A stretch of DNA of 64,000 nt from an uncultured Eubacteriales bacterium. GTDB taxonomy: Bacteria; Bacillota; Clostridia; Oscillospirales; CAG-272. Every line of letters starts with the position of its first letter. The first letter of the stretch is position 1. A program made the position numbers and the translations under genes. The stretch lies in the NCBI GenBank assembly GCA_934433485.1, contig CAKRZR010000006.1, positions 85,015 to 149,014 of the forward strand. The letters are read 5' to 3'. Below are positions 1 to 8,401 of this stretch, piece by piece. The notes beneath the pieces were generated by a model. It ran no database searches, was not told the DNA's origin, and was given only the letters and a program-made list of their open reading frames with translations.

Positions 1-2539
1 CCGTCGGCAGAGCGTCCTGCATATCCTTTGTGACATTCTCCATCTCGTCCGAGAACCCGATTCCAATCCCCTCCGCGAGGTATTTGCCGATCTCGTCCCG
101 GAACAGCGTGGACGGCGAATGGATCCCGAAAAAGTCCTTGATCCCGTCTACCACGCCTGAGAAGAACCCGCTGATCTTGTCATATAGCCACTCCCCCGCA
201 TCCGAAATGCCCTGCCAAAGCCCCTGAATGAGCTGATTCCCTGCATCCACGATCTTCTGTCGACAGCTGATTACCGCTTTCGCGATTCCTAAGACGATCT
301 CCGGAATCTTCTTCCACAAATCCTTCAGGATCGCGGGAATATCGCCAAGCAGAGCGGTGAACAGTGCGAATCCGGCATCAATGAGCAACGGCAGCGAATC
401 CATGAGCGCGTCCACGATCCCGCCGATCAGCTCCGGCAACGCTTCGACGATCGCTGTAATGATCTCCGGCATTGCTTCGACAAGCGCGGTGAATAGCTGT
501 ACTCCAGCTTCGATGATTTCTGGCAGCGAACCAAGCAGCGCGTCTACAATCCCGCCAATGATCTGTGGAACAGCTTCCACAATGGCATCGATAATATCCG
601 GCAGCGCGTCCACAAGGGAAGTGAGCAGCGCGATCCCCGCGTCTATAATCTGTGGCACTGCATCAATGAGAAAATCCACAATGCCCGTTATGATTCCCGG
701 CAAGGCTTCAATCAGCTGCGGCAGCGCGTCGAGTAATCCTTGCGCCAGACCGAGAATGATTTGCAGCGCGGCATCCAGTATTTCCGGCAGCGCGTCCACA
801 AGCCCCTGTACGATCGTCGTGATCGCTTCCACAGCGGCGGGAATCAGCTCCGGCAGCGCCTCGGCGATACCGGCAACCAGCGAGGTGATCATCTGTACTC
901 CGCAGGTCATCAGCCCCGGCAGCGCGTCAATCAACGCCGCCGTGATGGTCGTGACCGCCTCTGTGACCGCTTTTGCCATGTCGGGCATTCCGGCGGTGAA
1001 GCTTTCCGCGATCGCGGAGAGGATCGACGCGGCAACACCGATGATCTCCGGCAGCATATCCGTCGCGGTGTCGAGAAGCCGCGCGGTGATGTCCTGCGCT
1101 ACCGCAATGATCTCCGGGAGCGCGTCGTCTGCCGCTTCCAGAACCGCGCTGAACACCTCGTCCACAACGCCGAGGATCATAGGCACCTGATCGGAAATTC
1201 CATCCACCATGGCGGTAATGGACGCTCCCATGGATTCCACCATAGCCTCCGAAATATCGCCGCCGGACGCCGCCTCATCGAGCATATTCGCGAAACTGGC
1301 AACCACCTCCGCGCCACCGGCTTTCACAGACGTCACTACAGGCTCCATAACGCCGCCGATCTTCGCCATAGCGTCGGTGTAGGAAGCGGTCGCTTCGTTC
1401 GCTTTCAGCAGTTCCTCGTTGTTCTCCCGATAGCTGTCCGCTGCATTAGAGTATAGCCCCGTCAGCGTCTCGGTGATGAGCGCTTGCCGCTCCTGCTCTG
1501 TGCTGCACTGCGACAGCGCGAGATTGAAAAAGTCCTCCGCCGTCGCCGCCTCAGAGACCGCCTTGTTCCATTCCTCGTTTTCCTCGGTCGCCTCTTTCAG
1601 CGTTACGCCGAATGTCTCCCCCTCTTTCGCAGCCCAGTTCAAAGCGTCTGCCAGACCGCCGGTGACGGTGCCCGTCTTTGTGGTTTCGTTCGCGGCTTCG
1701 GCAAGCCCCTCGATCGGCAGCGAATCCCCGAACGTGGCGTATACGCCGGTCGCGATTGTGGTCCAGTTTCCAAGATCCTCCTGGGACTTCGCCATTTTCG
1801 CAAGGAAGCTGACCGCCTCAGTGGCTTTTCCCTCGTCTCCGAGAACGGCGTAGAAATCCTTGTAGGTGGCGGTAGCCGTCTCCGCACTGAACCCGTTTTC
1901 CTCGAATGTCGTGGAGAGCTTGCCCATGTTGGTTCTGTATTCGCGCGTTTCTTCCGCCAGCTCCGCCATGGACTGTACCGCTCCGGCAACGGCAGTCACA
2001 GCAGCCCCGGCAACGGCGCCGATAGCGGTAGTAGCCGCCGCAATACCGGAACCGACCGTCTTTACAACCGATCCCAGCTTGTCGAATTTCCCCTCGGCTT
2101 CTTCCGCCGCATCCGCAGCCTCGTCGGTACTGTCCGCCAGATCCGCGACGTTCTCCGCACCATCGTCCGCCTCTTTGCTGAAATCCGATACCGCTGTCTC
2201 CGCCTTTTGCAACGCAGCTTCCGCTTTGATTACTTCGCGCTGAAAATCCCGGTACGCCTCGCCGGTGATCTTCCCGGATGCAAACTGCTTTTCCACATCC
2301 GCCTGCGCGTCGTGGAGCTTTTTGACCTTTTCTGATGCGGCATCGACTGCGTCCCCGAGAAGTTTCTGCTTCTGAGCAAGCAGGTCAGCGTTTGATGGAT
2401 CAAATTTGAGCAGTTTGTCCACTTCGCGCAGCTCTTTGGCAATGCTGGAGCTGTGCGTGTTCACATCCTGCAATGCCTTGCTGAGCCCGGTAGTCTCGCC
2501 GCCGATCTGCACCGTGATTCCTTTGATCGTACCCGCCAT
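1..2539 (-). CDS. Phage tail tape measure protein (C-terminal part cut by window edge)
   Basis: At least 846 residues, open at the left edge. The protein sets tail length and is injected with DNA. The N-terminal half (about 40-140) is charged coiled coil. From roughly residue 450 on there are many hydrophobic helical repeats of the type 'ALPEIIDA/ALPQLIEA' separated by Val/Ile/Ala-rich stretches, the typical tape-measure core of siphoviruses. ATG at 2539 follows GAAAGGAAG and lies 4 bases after the frameshifted chaperone frame, the standard gene order. Long plus-strand frames here are shadows of the repetitive codons. Confidence 0.93.
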   Translation of the reverse strand, partial: MAGTIKGITVQIGGETTGLSKALQDVNTHSSSIAKELREVDKLLKFDPSNADLLAQKQKLLGDAVDAASEKVKKLHDAQADVEKQFASGKITGEAYRDFQREVIKAEAALQKAETAVSDFSKEADDGAENVADLADSTDEAADAAEEAEGKFDKLGSVVKTVGSGIAAATTAIGAVAGAAVTAVAGAVQSMAELAEETREYRTNMGKLSTTFEENGFSAETATATYKDFYAVLGDEGKATEAVSFLAKMAKSQEDLGNWTTIATGVYATFGDSLPIEGLAEAANETTKTGTVTGGLADALNWAAKEGETFGVTLKEATEENEEWNKAVSEAATAEDFFNLALSQCSTEQERQALITETLTGLYSNAADSYRENNEELLKANEATASYTDAMAKIGGVMEPVVTSVKAGGAEVVASFANMLDEAASGGDISEAMVESMGASITAMVDGISDQVPMILGVVDEVFSAVLEAADDALPEIIAVAQDITARLLDTATDMLPEIIGVAASILSAIAESFTAGMPDMAKAVTEAVTTITAALIDALPGLMTCGVQMITSLVAGIAEALPELIPAAVEAITTIVQGLVDALPEILDAALQIILGLAQGLLDALPQLIEALPGIITGIVDFLIDAVPQIIDAGIALLTSLVDALPDIIDAIVEAVPQIIGGIVDALLGSLPEIIEAGVQLFTALVEAMPEIITAIVEALPELIGGIVDALMDSLPLLIDAGFALFTALLGDIPAILKDLWKKIPEIVLGIAKAVISCRQKIVDAGNQLIQGLWQGISDAGEWLYDKISGFFSGVVDGIKDFFGIHSPSTLFRDEIGKYLAEGIGIGFSDEMENVTKDMQDALPT

Positions 2540-2543
2540 ACTT

Positions 2544-2831
2544 TCACTTCCTTTCCCGTTCGGTCAACCGCCGCATGGACGCTCTGTCCGTTTCCGTCTG
2601 CTCCAAGATCCAGCAGTTTTCTAAATATTCCCGCCCTTTTTGGCTCTGGGATAATGTGTATATGACCGCGTCCCGCAACAGCAGCAGGTAGTCGTAATAG
2701 CAAAGCTCTCCAACCTCAATAAGGGATAGCCCTGCGTACTCCGCTACCCACTTCTCCGGTCGCGTCACCACCGTGTACCGCACCCTATCGTCGTCTTCTG
2801 CGTCCGGACAATAGGGGATTTTCAGTTTGGG
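2544..2831 (-). CDS. Tail assembly chaperone, -1 frame extension (gpGT-like fusion part)
   Basis: This open frame overlaps the end of the zero-frame chaperone and continues 95 codons beyond the slippery site. It lacks a good start of its own: the first candidate is a GTG at 2783 without a Shine-Dalgarno sequence. Its reading frame is open back through the slippery heptamer, so it is best read as the C-terminal part of a roughly 197-residue fusion. It contains a Tyr/Leu-rich helix (CYYDYLLLLRD) followed by a charged tail. The tape measure start is 4 bases beyond its stop, as expected. Confidence 0.75.
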   Translation of the reverse strand, partial: PKLKIPYCPDAEDDDRVRYTVVTRPEKWVAEYAGLSLIEVGELCYYDYLLLLRDAVIYTLSQSQKGREYLENCWILEQTETDRASMRRLTERERK

Positions 2832-3136
2832 TCTTTCTGCAGCCCTCGCATGAACGCCGTGTATTCCCGGATGATCGTCGCTGCCGTCATAGGATCGATC
2901 TCGGAAAGCTCCTCCACGGTCACATCAACCCCGGCGGTGTTGTTCTTCAGAATCACCGCCAGCAGCTTGTACATATCGTTGATCTTGTCAATTCCAGCTC
3001 CCTCTCGCTGGAAGCCCGCGGCAGTCTCGATGATTTCCGCGAATGTGTTTTTGGACGCCGGGTATAGGCAGAGCGGCGCGCCGTCTTTCGCAATGCCGCT
3101 TTCGTAGGTGGGTTTCTTTCTCGTGATGGTAATCAT
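2822..3136 (-). CDS. Tail assembly chaperone, zero-frame product (gpG-like)
   Basis: A 104-residue acidic protein located between the major tail protein and the tape measure gene, the invariant place of the tail assembly chaperone in long-tailed phages. In that family the short form coats the tape measure protein and a longer -1 frameshift product recruits tail subunits. The gene ends Gln-Lys-Asp-Pro-Asn-stop, and the last codons are a canonical slippery heptamer. No specific domain can be named by eye; the assignment rests on position, size and the frameshift signal. Confidence 0.8.
   Translation of the reverse strand: MITITRKKPTYESGIAKDGAPLCLYPASKNTFAEIIETAAGFQREGAGIDKINDMYKLLAVILKNNTAGVDVTVEELSEIDPMTAATIIREYTAFMRGLQKDPN
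2825..2831 (-). promoter_or_regulatory. -1 programmed ribosomal frameshift site C CCA AAC
   Basis: On the minus strand the zero frame reads GA C CCA AAC TGA, a perfect X XXY YYZ heptamer directly before the stop of the chaperone gene. Slipping one base back gives CCC AAA and enters the downstream open frame without a stop until 2544. The seven bases, the stop next to them and the open -1 frame are seen directly. Use of the site is inferred from the known chaperone family. Confidence 0.8.
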
Positions 3137-3157
3137 AGCCTGTCCTTTCTGTGTCAG

Positions 3158-3216
3158 AAAAACGCGGCGGCAGAACCAAACGCGCCGAACTGTATTCGGT
3201 TTTCGGATTCCGCCGC
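3158..3216 (-). terminator. Hairpin after the major tail protein gene
   Basis: On the minus strand GCGGCGG (3216-3210) pairs with CCGCCGC (3170-3164) across a 39-base loop and is followed by GTTTTTC. It lies between the major tail protein and the chaperone. It probably acts as a partial terminator that lowers expression of downstream tail genes. The long loop lowers confidence. Confidence 0.45.
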
Positions 3217-3246
3217 TATTCGTATTCGATTGAACGTCCCGTGGAA

Positions 3247-3810
3247 TCAGGTCCCGCCTGCGTCCGCGGTCTCGCCGATCATCTCTTCCTCGTAGAGGAT
3301 GAGCGTGCCGTCGCTGTCGTGCGGTTCCGCGGCAAACTCCGCGTTGATCACCGTCTCCTTATCTTTCACAAAGAAAATGGACAAACCCGCCTGATTGGTT
3401 CCGACGACGGTTACACGGCAGTTCCCGTCCACGGCGTCCTTGTGCAAGAACCGGATGAGGTACTTGTCGTTCGACTGATTGGCAATGCCGCCGATCTTCA
3501 CCGTGCGCTTTTTCTTGTCCGTGCTTTCGGTCACGCGCGCCGTGGAGATGAGCTTTTTGAGTGTGTTTCCGTTCCACGTCATGATCCCGCTTTTGAGGAC
3601 TGCGGTTTCATCCGTGACGATCGTCTTCGAGCGTTTGCCGCTGTCGCTGATCGCGGTATATTTCGTGATGGAGTATTCGAGCGTCGCGCCGCCGCTGATC
3701 TCCCCGAGTAGATTGGCGTCCGTTTCAATGATCGTGTCCTCCGGGATACTGCCACTGTACGTCACACAGTATAAGGCGCCGCTGCCGAGTACGATTCTAT
3801 CCTTGTACAT
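3247..3810 (-). CDS. Phage major tail protein
   Basis: 187 residues forming the stacked tube subunit of a siphovirus tail. The start is the ATG at 3810, preceded by a strong GGAGG seven bases away; a longer reading frame upstream is only overlap with the previous gene. It contains beta-strand-rich segments (TLEYSITKYTAISD, KRTVKIGGIAN) and an acidic C-terminus. It sits after the head-tail joining genes and before the tail chaperone, the usual place. No single signature motif is visible, so the call rests on position, size and composition. Confidence 0.75.
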   Translation of the reverse strand: MYKDRIVLGSGALYCVTYSGSIPEDTIIETDANLLGEISGGATLEYSITKYTAISDSGKRSKTIVTDETAVLKSGIMTWNGNTLKKLISTARVTESTDKKKRTVKIGGIANQSNDKYLIRFLHKDAVDGNCRVTVVGTNQAGLSIFFVKDKETVINAEFAAEPHDSDGTLILYEEEMIGETADAGGT

Positions 3811-4159
3811 ATTTGCCTCCCTGTCTGATTTTGGATGATACGGAAAATTCATACGTGATGCGGAACACCTCGTCCGCGTCGTCAAAATCTTCCGACTTTT
3901 CAATTTCATGTTCCGCGAACTGCGCTTCAATGGTTTCTTCCAGGGCAAACTCCTTTTTCGCCGTGTACAGTTCTATGACCACGTTGCTCCGGCACAGCCG
4001 GTTTCGCGCATCCGTGCCAGAGAAGCGTTCCCGCTCAAAGAAGTAGAGGATATACGGAATGTCCGGGATTTTCTCGCCCTTGAACCGCCGGTATCCATAC
4101 GGAACGCCGACGGTGTCCAGTTTTCGCTTCACATAGCCGTTTACATTTTCGGGATTCAC
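3797..4159 (-). CDS. Phage tail terminator / minor tail component-like protein
   Basis: 120 residues. It starts at a GTG at 4159 that overlaps the TGA of the preceding gene (GTGA) and has GAGGAG eight bases upstream, so translation is coupled. It overlaps the major tail protein start by 14 bases. Its order after the HK97 gp10-like gene and before the tail tube gene fits a tail terminator or head-tail joining component. No catalytic motif is seen. Middle residues (IPDIPYILYFFERERF) are typical of this Firmicute phage family, recognised by context rather than a defined domain. Confidence 0.6.
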   Translation of the reverse strand: MNPENVNGYVKRKLDTVGVPYGYRRFKGEKIPDIPYILYFFERERFSGTDARNRLCRSNVVIELYTAKKEFALEETIEAQFAEHEIEKSEDFDDADEVFRITYEFSVSSKIRQGGKYVQG

Positions 4160-4557
4160 TTGATCTCCTCTCCGTTCACCGCTTTTTCGCATAGCTCCGC
4201 CAGCCGTTTCCGCGCCAGTTCTTCACCGTAACGGATATGCGGGAAAGCGCGCGTGTGCGTTCCGTTCCGGTTCCGGTGTCCGTTCTCCAGTAGGTGCGTC
4301 AAGCGGAAATGCGGCGATTTCACATACCACGTGTTCCGCTTGTTCCATCTGTCCTCGTACACCGTCTTGATCGCGAATGCGCGCACGTATTTTTTGGTAC
4401 GCTGCTGGAACGGGATCCGCAGCTTGATTTCCGCCATCGTTTCCTCGGATACCGTGTCCACCGCCTGGTGCATCCGCCCCGCCACATCGTCCACATACTC
4501 CGTCAGAACTTCCGTGATGGCGTCGCCAAGTTCTTCCGGTTTCACACTGCCGCTCAT
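4156..4557 (-). CDS. HK97 gp10-like tail component
   Basis: 133 residues. The N-terminal half is amphipathic helix (EELGDAITEVLTEYVDD). The C-terminal half carries the HLLENGHRNRNG-THTRAFPHIR pattern, in which a conserved 'LENGH...R.G....A.PHIRPA' motif marks the HK97 gp10 family. These proteins take part in head-tail joining and tail completion. ATG overlaps the stop of the previous gene by four bases (ATGA), and its own stop overlaps the next GTG, showing tight coupling in the late operon. Confidence 0.85.
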   Translation of the reverse strand: MSGSVKPEELGDAITEVLTEYVDDVAGRMHQAVDTVSEETMAEIKLRIPFQQRTKKYVRAFAIKTVYEDRWNKRNTWYVKSPHFRLTHLLENGHRNRNGTHTRAFPHIRYGEELARKRLAELCEKAVNGEEIK

Positions 4558-4862
4558 GACACACCCGCCTTTTCGGATAAATAGAGCTGCGTGTAGCCGT
4601 TCGCCATAAGGTACCGGCGGTAGATGGCATACACTTTCTCTTTGTACTGCACCTTGAGCGCGGACGGCACATCACTTTCCGTATCGATGATGAGCGAGAC
4701 CTCCGCGCGGATGTCGAGCGCACCGGCGTTAAAGTACTCCGTCCGTGTGATCGGCACCTCCGCGCAGTAGACAAGCGTATCCTCCGTGAACGGCGGGAAG
4801 TATAGCACATTGTCCAGCGAGTAAAAACCGCCGCTGCCGCCGCTTATATTTTCAAGTCCCAC
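4554..4862 (-). CDS. Phage head closure / head-tail adaptor-like protein
   Basis: 102 residues from a GTG at 4862, which lies 11 bases inside the end of the upstream connector gene and has GGGGG about ten bases before it. The frame is open further upstream, but that part overlaps the connector coding sequence. The middle part (EYFNAGALDIRAEVSLIIDTE) is beta-rich. Its position between the gp6-like connector and gp10-like gene is that of a head closure protein. The specific family is not certain. Confidence 0.6.
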   Translation of the reverse strand: MGLENISGGSGGFYSLDNVLYFPPFTEDTLVYCAEVPITRTEYFNAGALDIRAEVSLIIDTESDVPSALKVQYKEKVYAIYRRYLMANGYTQLYLSEKAGVS

Positions 4863-5136
4863 GATCCACGCGCCCCCTTGCTTTCCTGTTCCGGATCCGC
4901 AGTTCCAGATTCCGCGGCATTTCCTTTGCGCCGTCCCGGTTTCGGTAACAAAACTCCGCGTAATCCGCAAGGAGCATGTTGTCCTCTACCTGATCGAGGT
5001 CAAGCGTGGCGCCGCGTCCGGCAAGCTCTTTGTGGGCAGCGGTGAGCATGGAGATAAAGTAATCGTCCCGCTTGCCATGCGTCACACCAAGCGCGGTTTT
5101 GAATAGTCCAAGCGCAACACTTACATTTACAGCCAT
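4852..5136 (-). CDS. Phage head-tail connector (gp6-like)
   Basis: 94 residues, mostly alpha helical, with the pattern 'LGVTHGKRDDYFISMLTAAH...LDLDQVEDNMLLADYAEFCYRNRDG', typical of the gp6/gp15-like connector that docks under the portal. It directly follows the capsid gene (25-base gap), as in HK97-type phages. The start is ATG at 5136 after AAAGGCAGGG. Confidence 0.8.
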   Translation of the reverse strand: MAVNVSVALGLFKTALGVTHGKRDDYFISMLTAAHKELAGRGATLDLDQVEDNMLLADYAEFCYRNRDGAKEMPRNLELRIRNRKARGRVDRGT

Positions 5137-5161
5137 GCTCTATCCCTGCCTTTTCTCATGA

Positions 5162-6607
5162 TTAGGTACCGCCGCCATCGTTCCCCGAGGGAGGTGTGAC
5201 AGACTCCGCGTTGGCAGCGTCTTCTGGGAACGTGATGGATGTCGCACCGGCGGTGGTGTCAATGGTGAACATAGCAAAGCCCTCGCCAATCGCGGGACCG
5301 CCGTCGTACCGTGCCGTGCCTCTGAATACGGTGTTGTCCGCCGTGAACATAGCGTGTTCGGATTTCGCGATCGTGGAACCTTCACGCTCCGCGAGCAGAT
5401 AGAGGTTGCCGTATCCACCGGCGATCACATTGTCCGGCATGAAGCCGAGCTTGACGATGGTGCCGCCCACCACGGGCATGGTCCCGCTGATTCCCGCCGT
5501 GATCGCTCCAGCGGCGTTGAAATTCACAAGCTTTGCCATGAGCTTCGTGTAGGTCTGCGCGTTCATGCACCAGAATTTCGTCTCATCGTCGCCGTATTCG
5601 GAGCTTGCCTTGCCCAGCCCGAGTACCACTTCGCCAAAAAACGCTTCCGCGCTCAGAGAAGCGGAGGACAGCTTGCCGATATGGGTGGTGGACAGGTTCG
5701 TGAACGTCGGCGCGTTTTCCCCGAAATCACGCGGAGCGGAGGTGGCGGCGAGGCGCGGAACGATACCGAGCAGCGTCTTTCTGCCGGAACCGTAGGCAAC
5801 CGCCTTGTCCACGCCGCGTCCGATGGATCTGCCGAGCATATCGACGATTTCCACAAGCATATTGAGATCGCTGTCCGCCAGAATGTAGTTCGGCACCGGA
5901 ACGAACCCGGCGATTTTGAAGCCGTCCAGCTCCATGGCATTGAATGCGAGCTGAACCTCATTCACCGCGCCTTTCATCTCCGTCCAGACCGCTTCCGGCG
6001 CGGTCGCAATGATCATCTGCCGCGCCTTGCCCTTGACCGGCTTGTAGTTTACATACTTGATGAGCTTCGAGTACTCCTCGACTTTTTCCCGGATGGGATC
6101 CAACACCTCGGTTGGGATGCTCACTTCCACACCGGATACGGCGCGCTTTTCGCCGGAACCGATTGCCCGGACTTCCGTGAGAAATTTCTGCACATTCTCG
6201 CGCCCTACACACGGAGTCAGACGCTGGCGCAGTTCGTATTTACGCGCGGCGGATCTTCTTTCCATACCCATGTTCTCTTTACCTCCACGATTTTCTTTGG
6301 TTTCGCTGCCGGTGTTCTCTTCCGGCGCGTCTTTGCCGATTTCGGACAGCTCCTTTTCCAGCCGGTCGATCTCCGCTTCTGTTTCGGAAATCTTTGTGTC
6401 CAGACCTGCCTTTTCTACCTCGCTCTCCAGCGCGGAAAGGTCGCTTTCGATCGCGTTCATGTCCGCGTCAGAGGTAGCGGCGGCGTCCGCGAAACGCTTT
6501 TCGATGTCTGCCTTGCGTTCCTCGAATGCCTTGCGCTGTCCGAGCAGTTCCGCGAGAGACCGCTTTGCCTTTTCCAGCATGAGATTCATACGGAGTTGCT
6601 TCAGCAT
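5162..6607 (-). CDS. Phage major capsid protein, HK97 fold
   Basis: 481 residues. Residues 1-110 are a Glu/Lys-rich coiled coil, the delta domain that serves as internal scaffold and is removed by the prohead protease. The rest is the HK97 shell domain, including 'YGSGRKTLLGIVPRL' and 'AKSEHAMFTADNTVFRGTAR' near the end. ATG at 6607 has GGAG nine bases upstream and overlaps the protease stop (ATGCTGA). The reading frame is open further upstream but only antiparallel to protease codons. The acidic Gly/Asp-rich C-terminus may be exposed on the capsid. Confidence 0.95.
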   Translation of the reverse strand: MLKQLRMNLMLEKAKRSLAELLGQRKAFEERKADIEKRFADAAATSDADMNAIESDLSALESEVEKAGLDTKISETEAEIDRLEKELSEIGKDAPEENTGSETKENRGGKENMGMERRSAARKYELRQRLTPCVGRENVQKFLTEVRAIGSGEKRAVSGVEVSIPTEVLDPIREKVEEYSKLIKYVNYKPVKGKARQMIIATAPEAVWTEMKGAVNEVQLAFNAMELDGFKIAGFVPVPNYILADSDLNMLVEIVDMLGRSIGRGVDKAVAYGSGRKTLLGIVPRLAATSAPRDFGENAPTFTNLSTTHIGKLSSASLSAEAFFGEVVLGLGKASSEYGDDETKFWCMNAQTYTKLMAKLVNFNAAGAITAGISGTMPVVGGTIVKLGFMPDNVIAGGYGNLYLLAEREGSTIAKSEHAMFTADNTVFRGTARYDGGPAIGEGFAMFTIDTTAGATSITFPEDAANAESVTPPSGNDGGGT

Positions 6608-7179
6608 TTCAGTTTCTCCAATCTTTCTTTGATATTTTTTGCCGCAGCCGCGCGGCGGTTTGTCTGATGCTCTGCAAAGTCCTTTTGCCGTGCCTGGATC
6701 TCCGTCTGCGGATACGCCGGGAAAGGACAAATGGAAACCTCGCTCACATCCGCTTCCAGAACGCGCCACAGCACGGAGCCATCCGGCATATCCGTCCATT
6801 TCTCAGAAAGCGGAATAAAGCCGAACGAGCAGCCATCCACGTCCCCGCGCGCCACTCTGGAATAGATGTCCATCGCCTCTTTGTCGTTCTCGTTGATCCG
6901 CACCGATCCATATAGCCCATGCGCGTCCGTGCGCAGCGTCAGCGTTCCGTTTCCGGTTCTTCCCAGAACAATGTTCGTGTCGTGATTGTAGAGGCACCGA
7001 ATGTCATTGTCCCGGATACTGCCGTCAAAGGCAGCCGGATCGATCTCCTCATAGGTACCGCGCCATAGCTCCGTTTGCTGGTTGAATACGGCAAAGTATC
7101 CCTCGATGTATTTGCCGCCATCCTCCGCCGCGCGGGTCGTAAAGGATCCGGCATAAAAAGAATTGCGCCTGTCATTCAT
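6601..7179 (-). CDS. HK97-family prohead protease
   Basis: 192 residues, a herpesvirus-assemblin-like serine protease that removes the capsid delta domain during maturation. His66 in 'YNHDTN' and Ser118 in 'GCSFGF' match the conserved catalytic His and Ser of this family. 'EGYFAVFNQQTELW' near the N-terminus and 'VSICPFPAYPQTEI' near the C-terminus are also family signatures. It lies between portal and capsid genes and overlaps both (8 and 7 bases), the usual maturation module. Confidence 0.95.
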   Translation of the reverse strand: MNDRRNSFYAGSFTTRAAEDGGKYIEGYFAVFNQQTELWRGTYEEIDPAAFDGSIRDNDIRCLYNHDTNIVLGRTGNGTLTLRTDAHGLYGSVRINENDKEAMDIYSRVARGDVDGCSFGFIPLSEKWTDMPDGSVLWRVLEADVSEVSICPFPAYPQTEIQARQKDFAEHQTNRRAAAAKNIKERLEKLKC

Positions 7180-8389
7180 CGCCTGTCACCCCCTCTTGCT
7201 CCAATTTCTTCTGTTTGCTGATGTCCCCAACCTTGATGTAATTCTCCAGTAACGCATAATCGTTCATACCCGCCGCGTCGCTCGGAGAATAATCAAATTC
7301 GCCGCGCCCCTCATTGCGGGAGAGCATCCCGCCGTTCACCATATTCAGCACATAGGAGCTTTTCTCGGCAAGCGAATACTGCATGAGGGATTTCGGATTG
7401 AATTTGAAATACCACTGCGGCGCGTAGAGCAGCTTACGGGTCATTTCCTGCTGAATGATCTGCGCGAACCCCATGACCGTCGAGGAGATAAAGTGATTGT
7501 ACGCGTCCTTGTTGAAATCTCCCACACCCACCAGAAACGGCGGGATTCCGCAAGCGGACGCAATGCTGCGGGTGTCCAGCGTGATGCTGTCCTGAATCGC
7601 GAGGTCTTGCAGCGTCAGCGGCTGAATGGTCTTGATGTCCAACTCTCCCGCGGGAATCAGCCATGGTTCCCCCCGTTCTGTCTCATCCGCGTAGCTGCCG
7701 AGGATCTTCCGCCGCTTCTCCGGGTCTTGCAGCTCCTCCGTGTCCGCGTTGATGGAGATCACAATAGACGGCTTCCACTTGCTTTTGAGAAATCCCGTCT
7801 TTGTCGCTTCCGCCTGTAGAAGATTGCGCACCGTGTCGTATATCTGCGGCGCGAATCCCATGCCGCGGAACGGTTTTGTGTCCTCCGGTGACAAAGGGAA
7901 GTGCAGCACTTCCTCGGAATCATACGCCTTCCCGTTGTAGAGAACATAATACCCGGAGGAATACCCGGCATTGTCAATGATAACGGAGGACGCGGGAAGC
8001 AGCGTGAGATCGTCGAGCATGGTACCGTCATATGTGGGCAGCACCACGGCGTTCCCGTATAGGATCATGTCGGACACAATGCGGTAAATGAAGTTCTTCC
8101 GCGTCATGTACCGATTGGGATACACATCGAGCTTCTTCGACAACTCGTTCCGAACGCGTGTGTCCCCGTATTCACCGTTTTCCATGAGCATGATCGTCAT
8201 GTCTGATACCGTGTCCGCGATCTTGTGGGCGCAGCGCAGCACCACCTCATTCCGCGACAACGGTTTGAATCCCATCGGTGCGAGAATGTCATGCGCTTCG
8301 TTTGCGTTTATGAGAACAGCCGTCCGCGTCTTGCCGGTAGGCTTGTCCCGCGCCTTTGCGAATGATTTTACCCTCTCGAAAATGTGCAT
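7172..8389 (-). CDS. Phage portal protein, HK97 family
   Basis: 405 residues, forming the dodecameric ring at one capsid vertex through which DNA is packaged. The N-terminal part 'GFKPLSRNEVVLRCAHKIADTVSDM' and the segment 'ACGIPPFLVGVGDFNKDAYNHF' (about 275-300) are characteristic of the HK97 portal family. ATG at 8389 follows GAGAGAGG at good spacing, 12 bases after the terminase stop. The C-terminus overlaps the protease gene. Confidence 0.95.
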   Translation of the reverse strand: MHIFERVKSFAKARDKPTGKTRTAVLINANEAHDILAPMGFKPLSRNEVVLRCAHKIADTVSDMTIMLMENGEYGDTRVRNELSKKLDVYPNRYMTRKNFIYRIVSDMILYGNAVVLPTYDGTMLDDLTLLPASSVIIDNAGYSSGYYVLYNGKAYDSEEVLHFPLSPEDTKPFRGMGFAPQIYDTVRNLLQAEATKTGFLKSKWKPSIVISINADTEELQDPEKRRKILGSYADETERGEPWLIPAGELDIKTIQPLTLQDLAIQDSITLDTRSIASACGIPPFLVGVGDFNKDAYNHFISSTVMGFAQIIQQEMTRKLLYAPQWYFKFNPKSLMQYSLAEKSSYVLNMVNGGMLSRNEGRGEFDYSPSDAAGMNDYALLENYIKVGDISKQKKLEQEGVTGDE

Positions 8390-8401
8390 AGCATACCTCT
8401 C

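Noticed and set aside
350..1000. CRISPR-like repeats in the first kilobase
   Set aside because: Spacing is irregular and the repeats encode tape-measure helices in frame; no CRISPR array is seen in the window.
357..1190. Long plus-strand frame opposite the tape measure gene (277 codons, Ser/Ala/Ile-rich)
   Set aside because: It is the shadow of the repetitive hydrophobic tape-measure codons; no ribosome binding site and low-complexity composition.
5354..6667. 437-codon plus-strand frame opposite the capsid gene
   Set aside because: Antisense to a certain HK97 capsid protein; Arg/His/Phe-rich shadow typical of GC-rich third positions.
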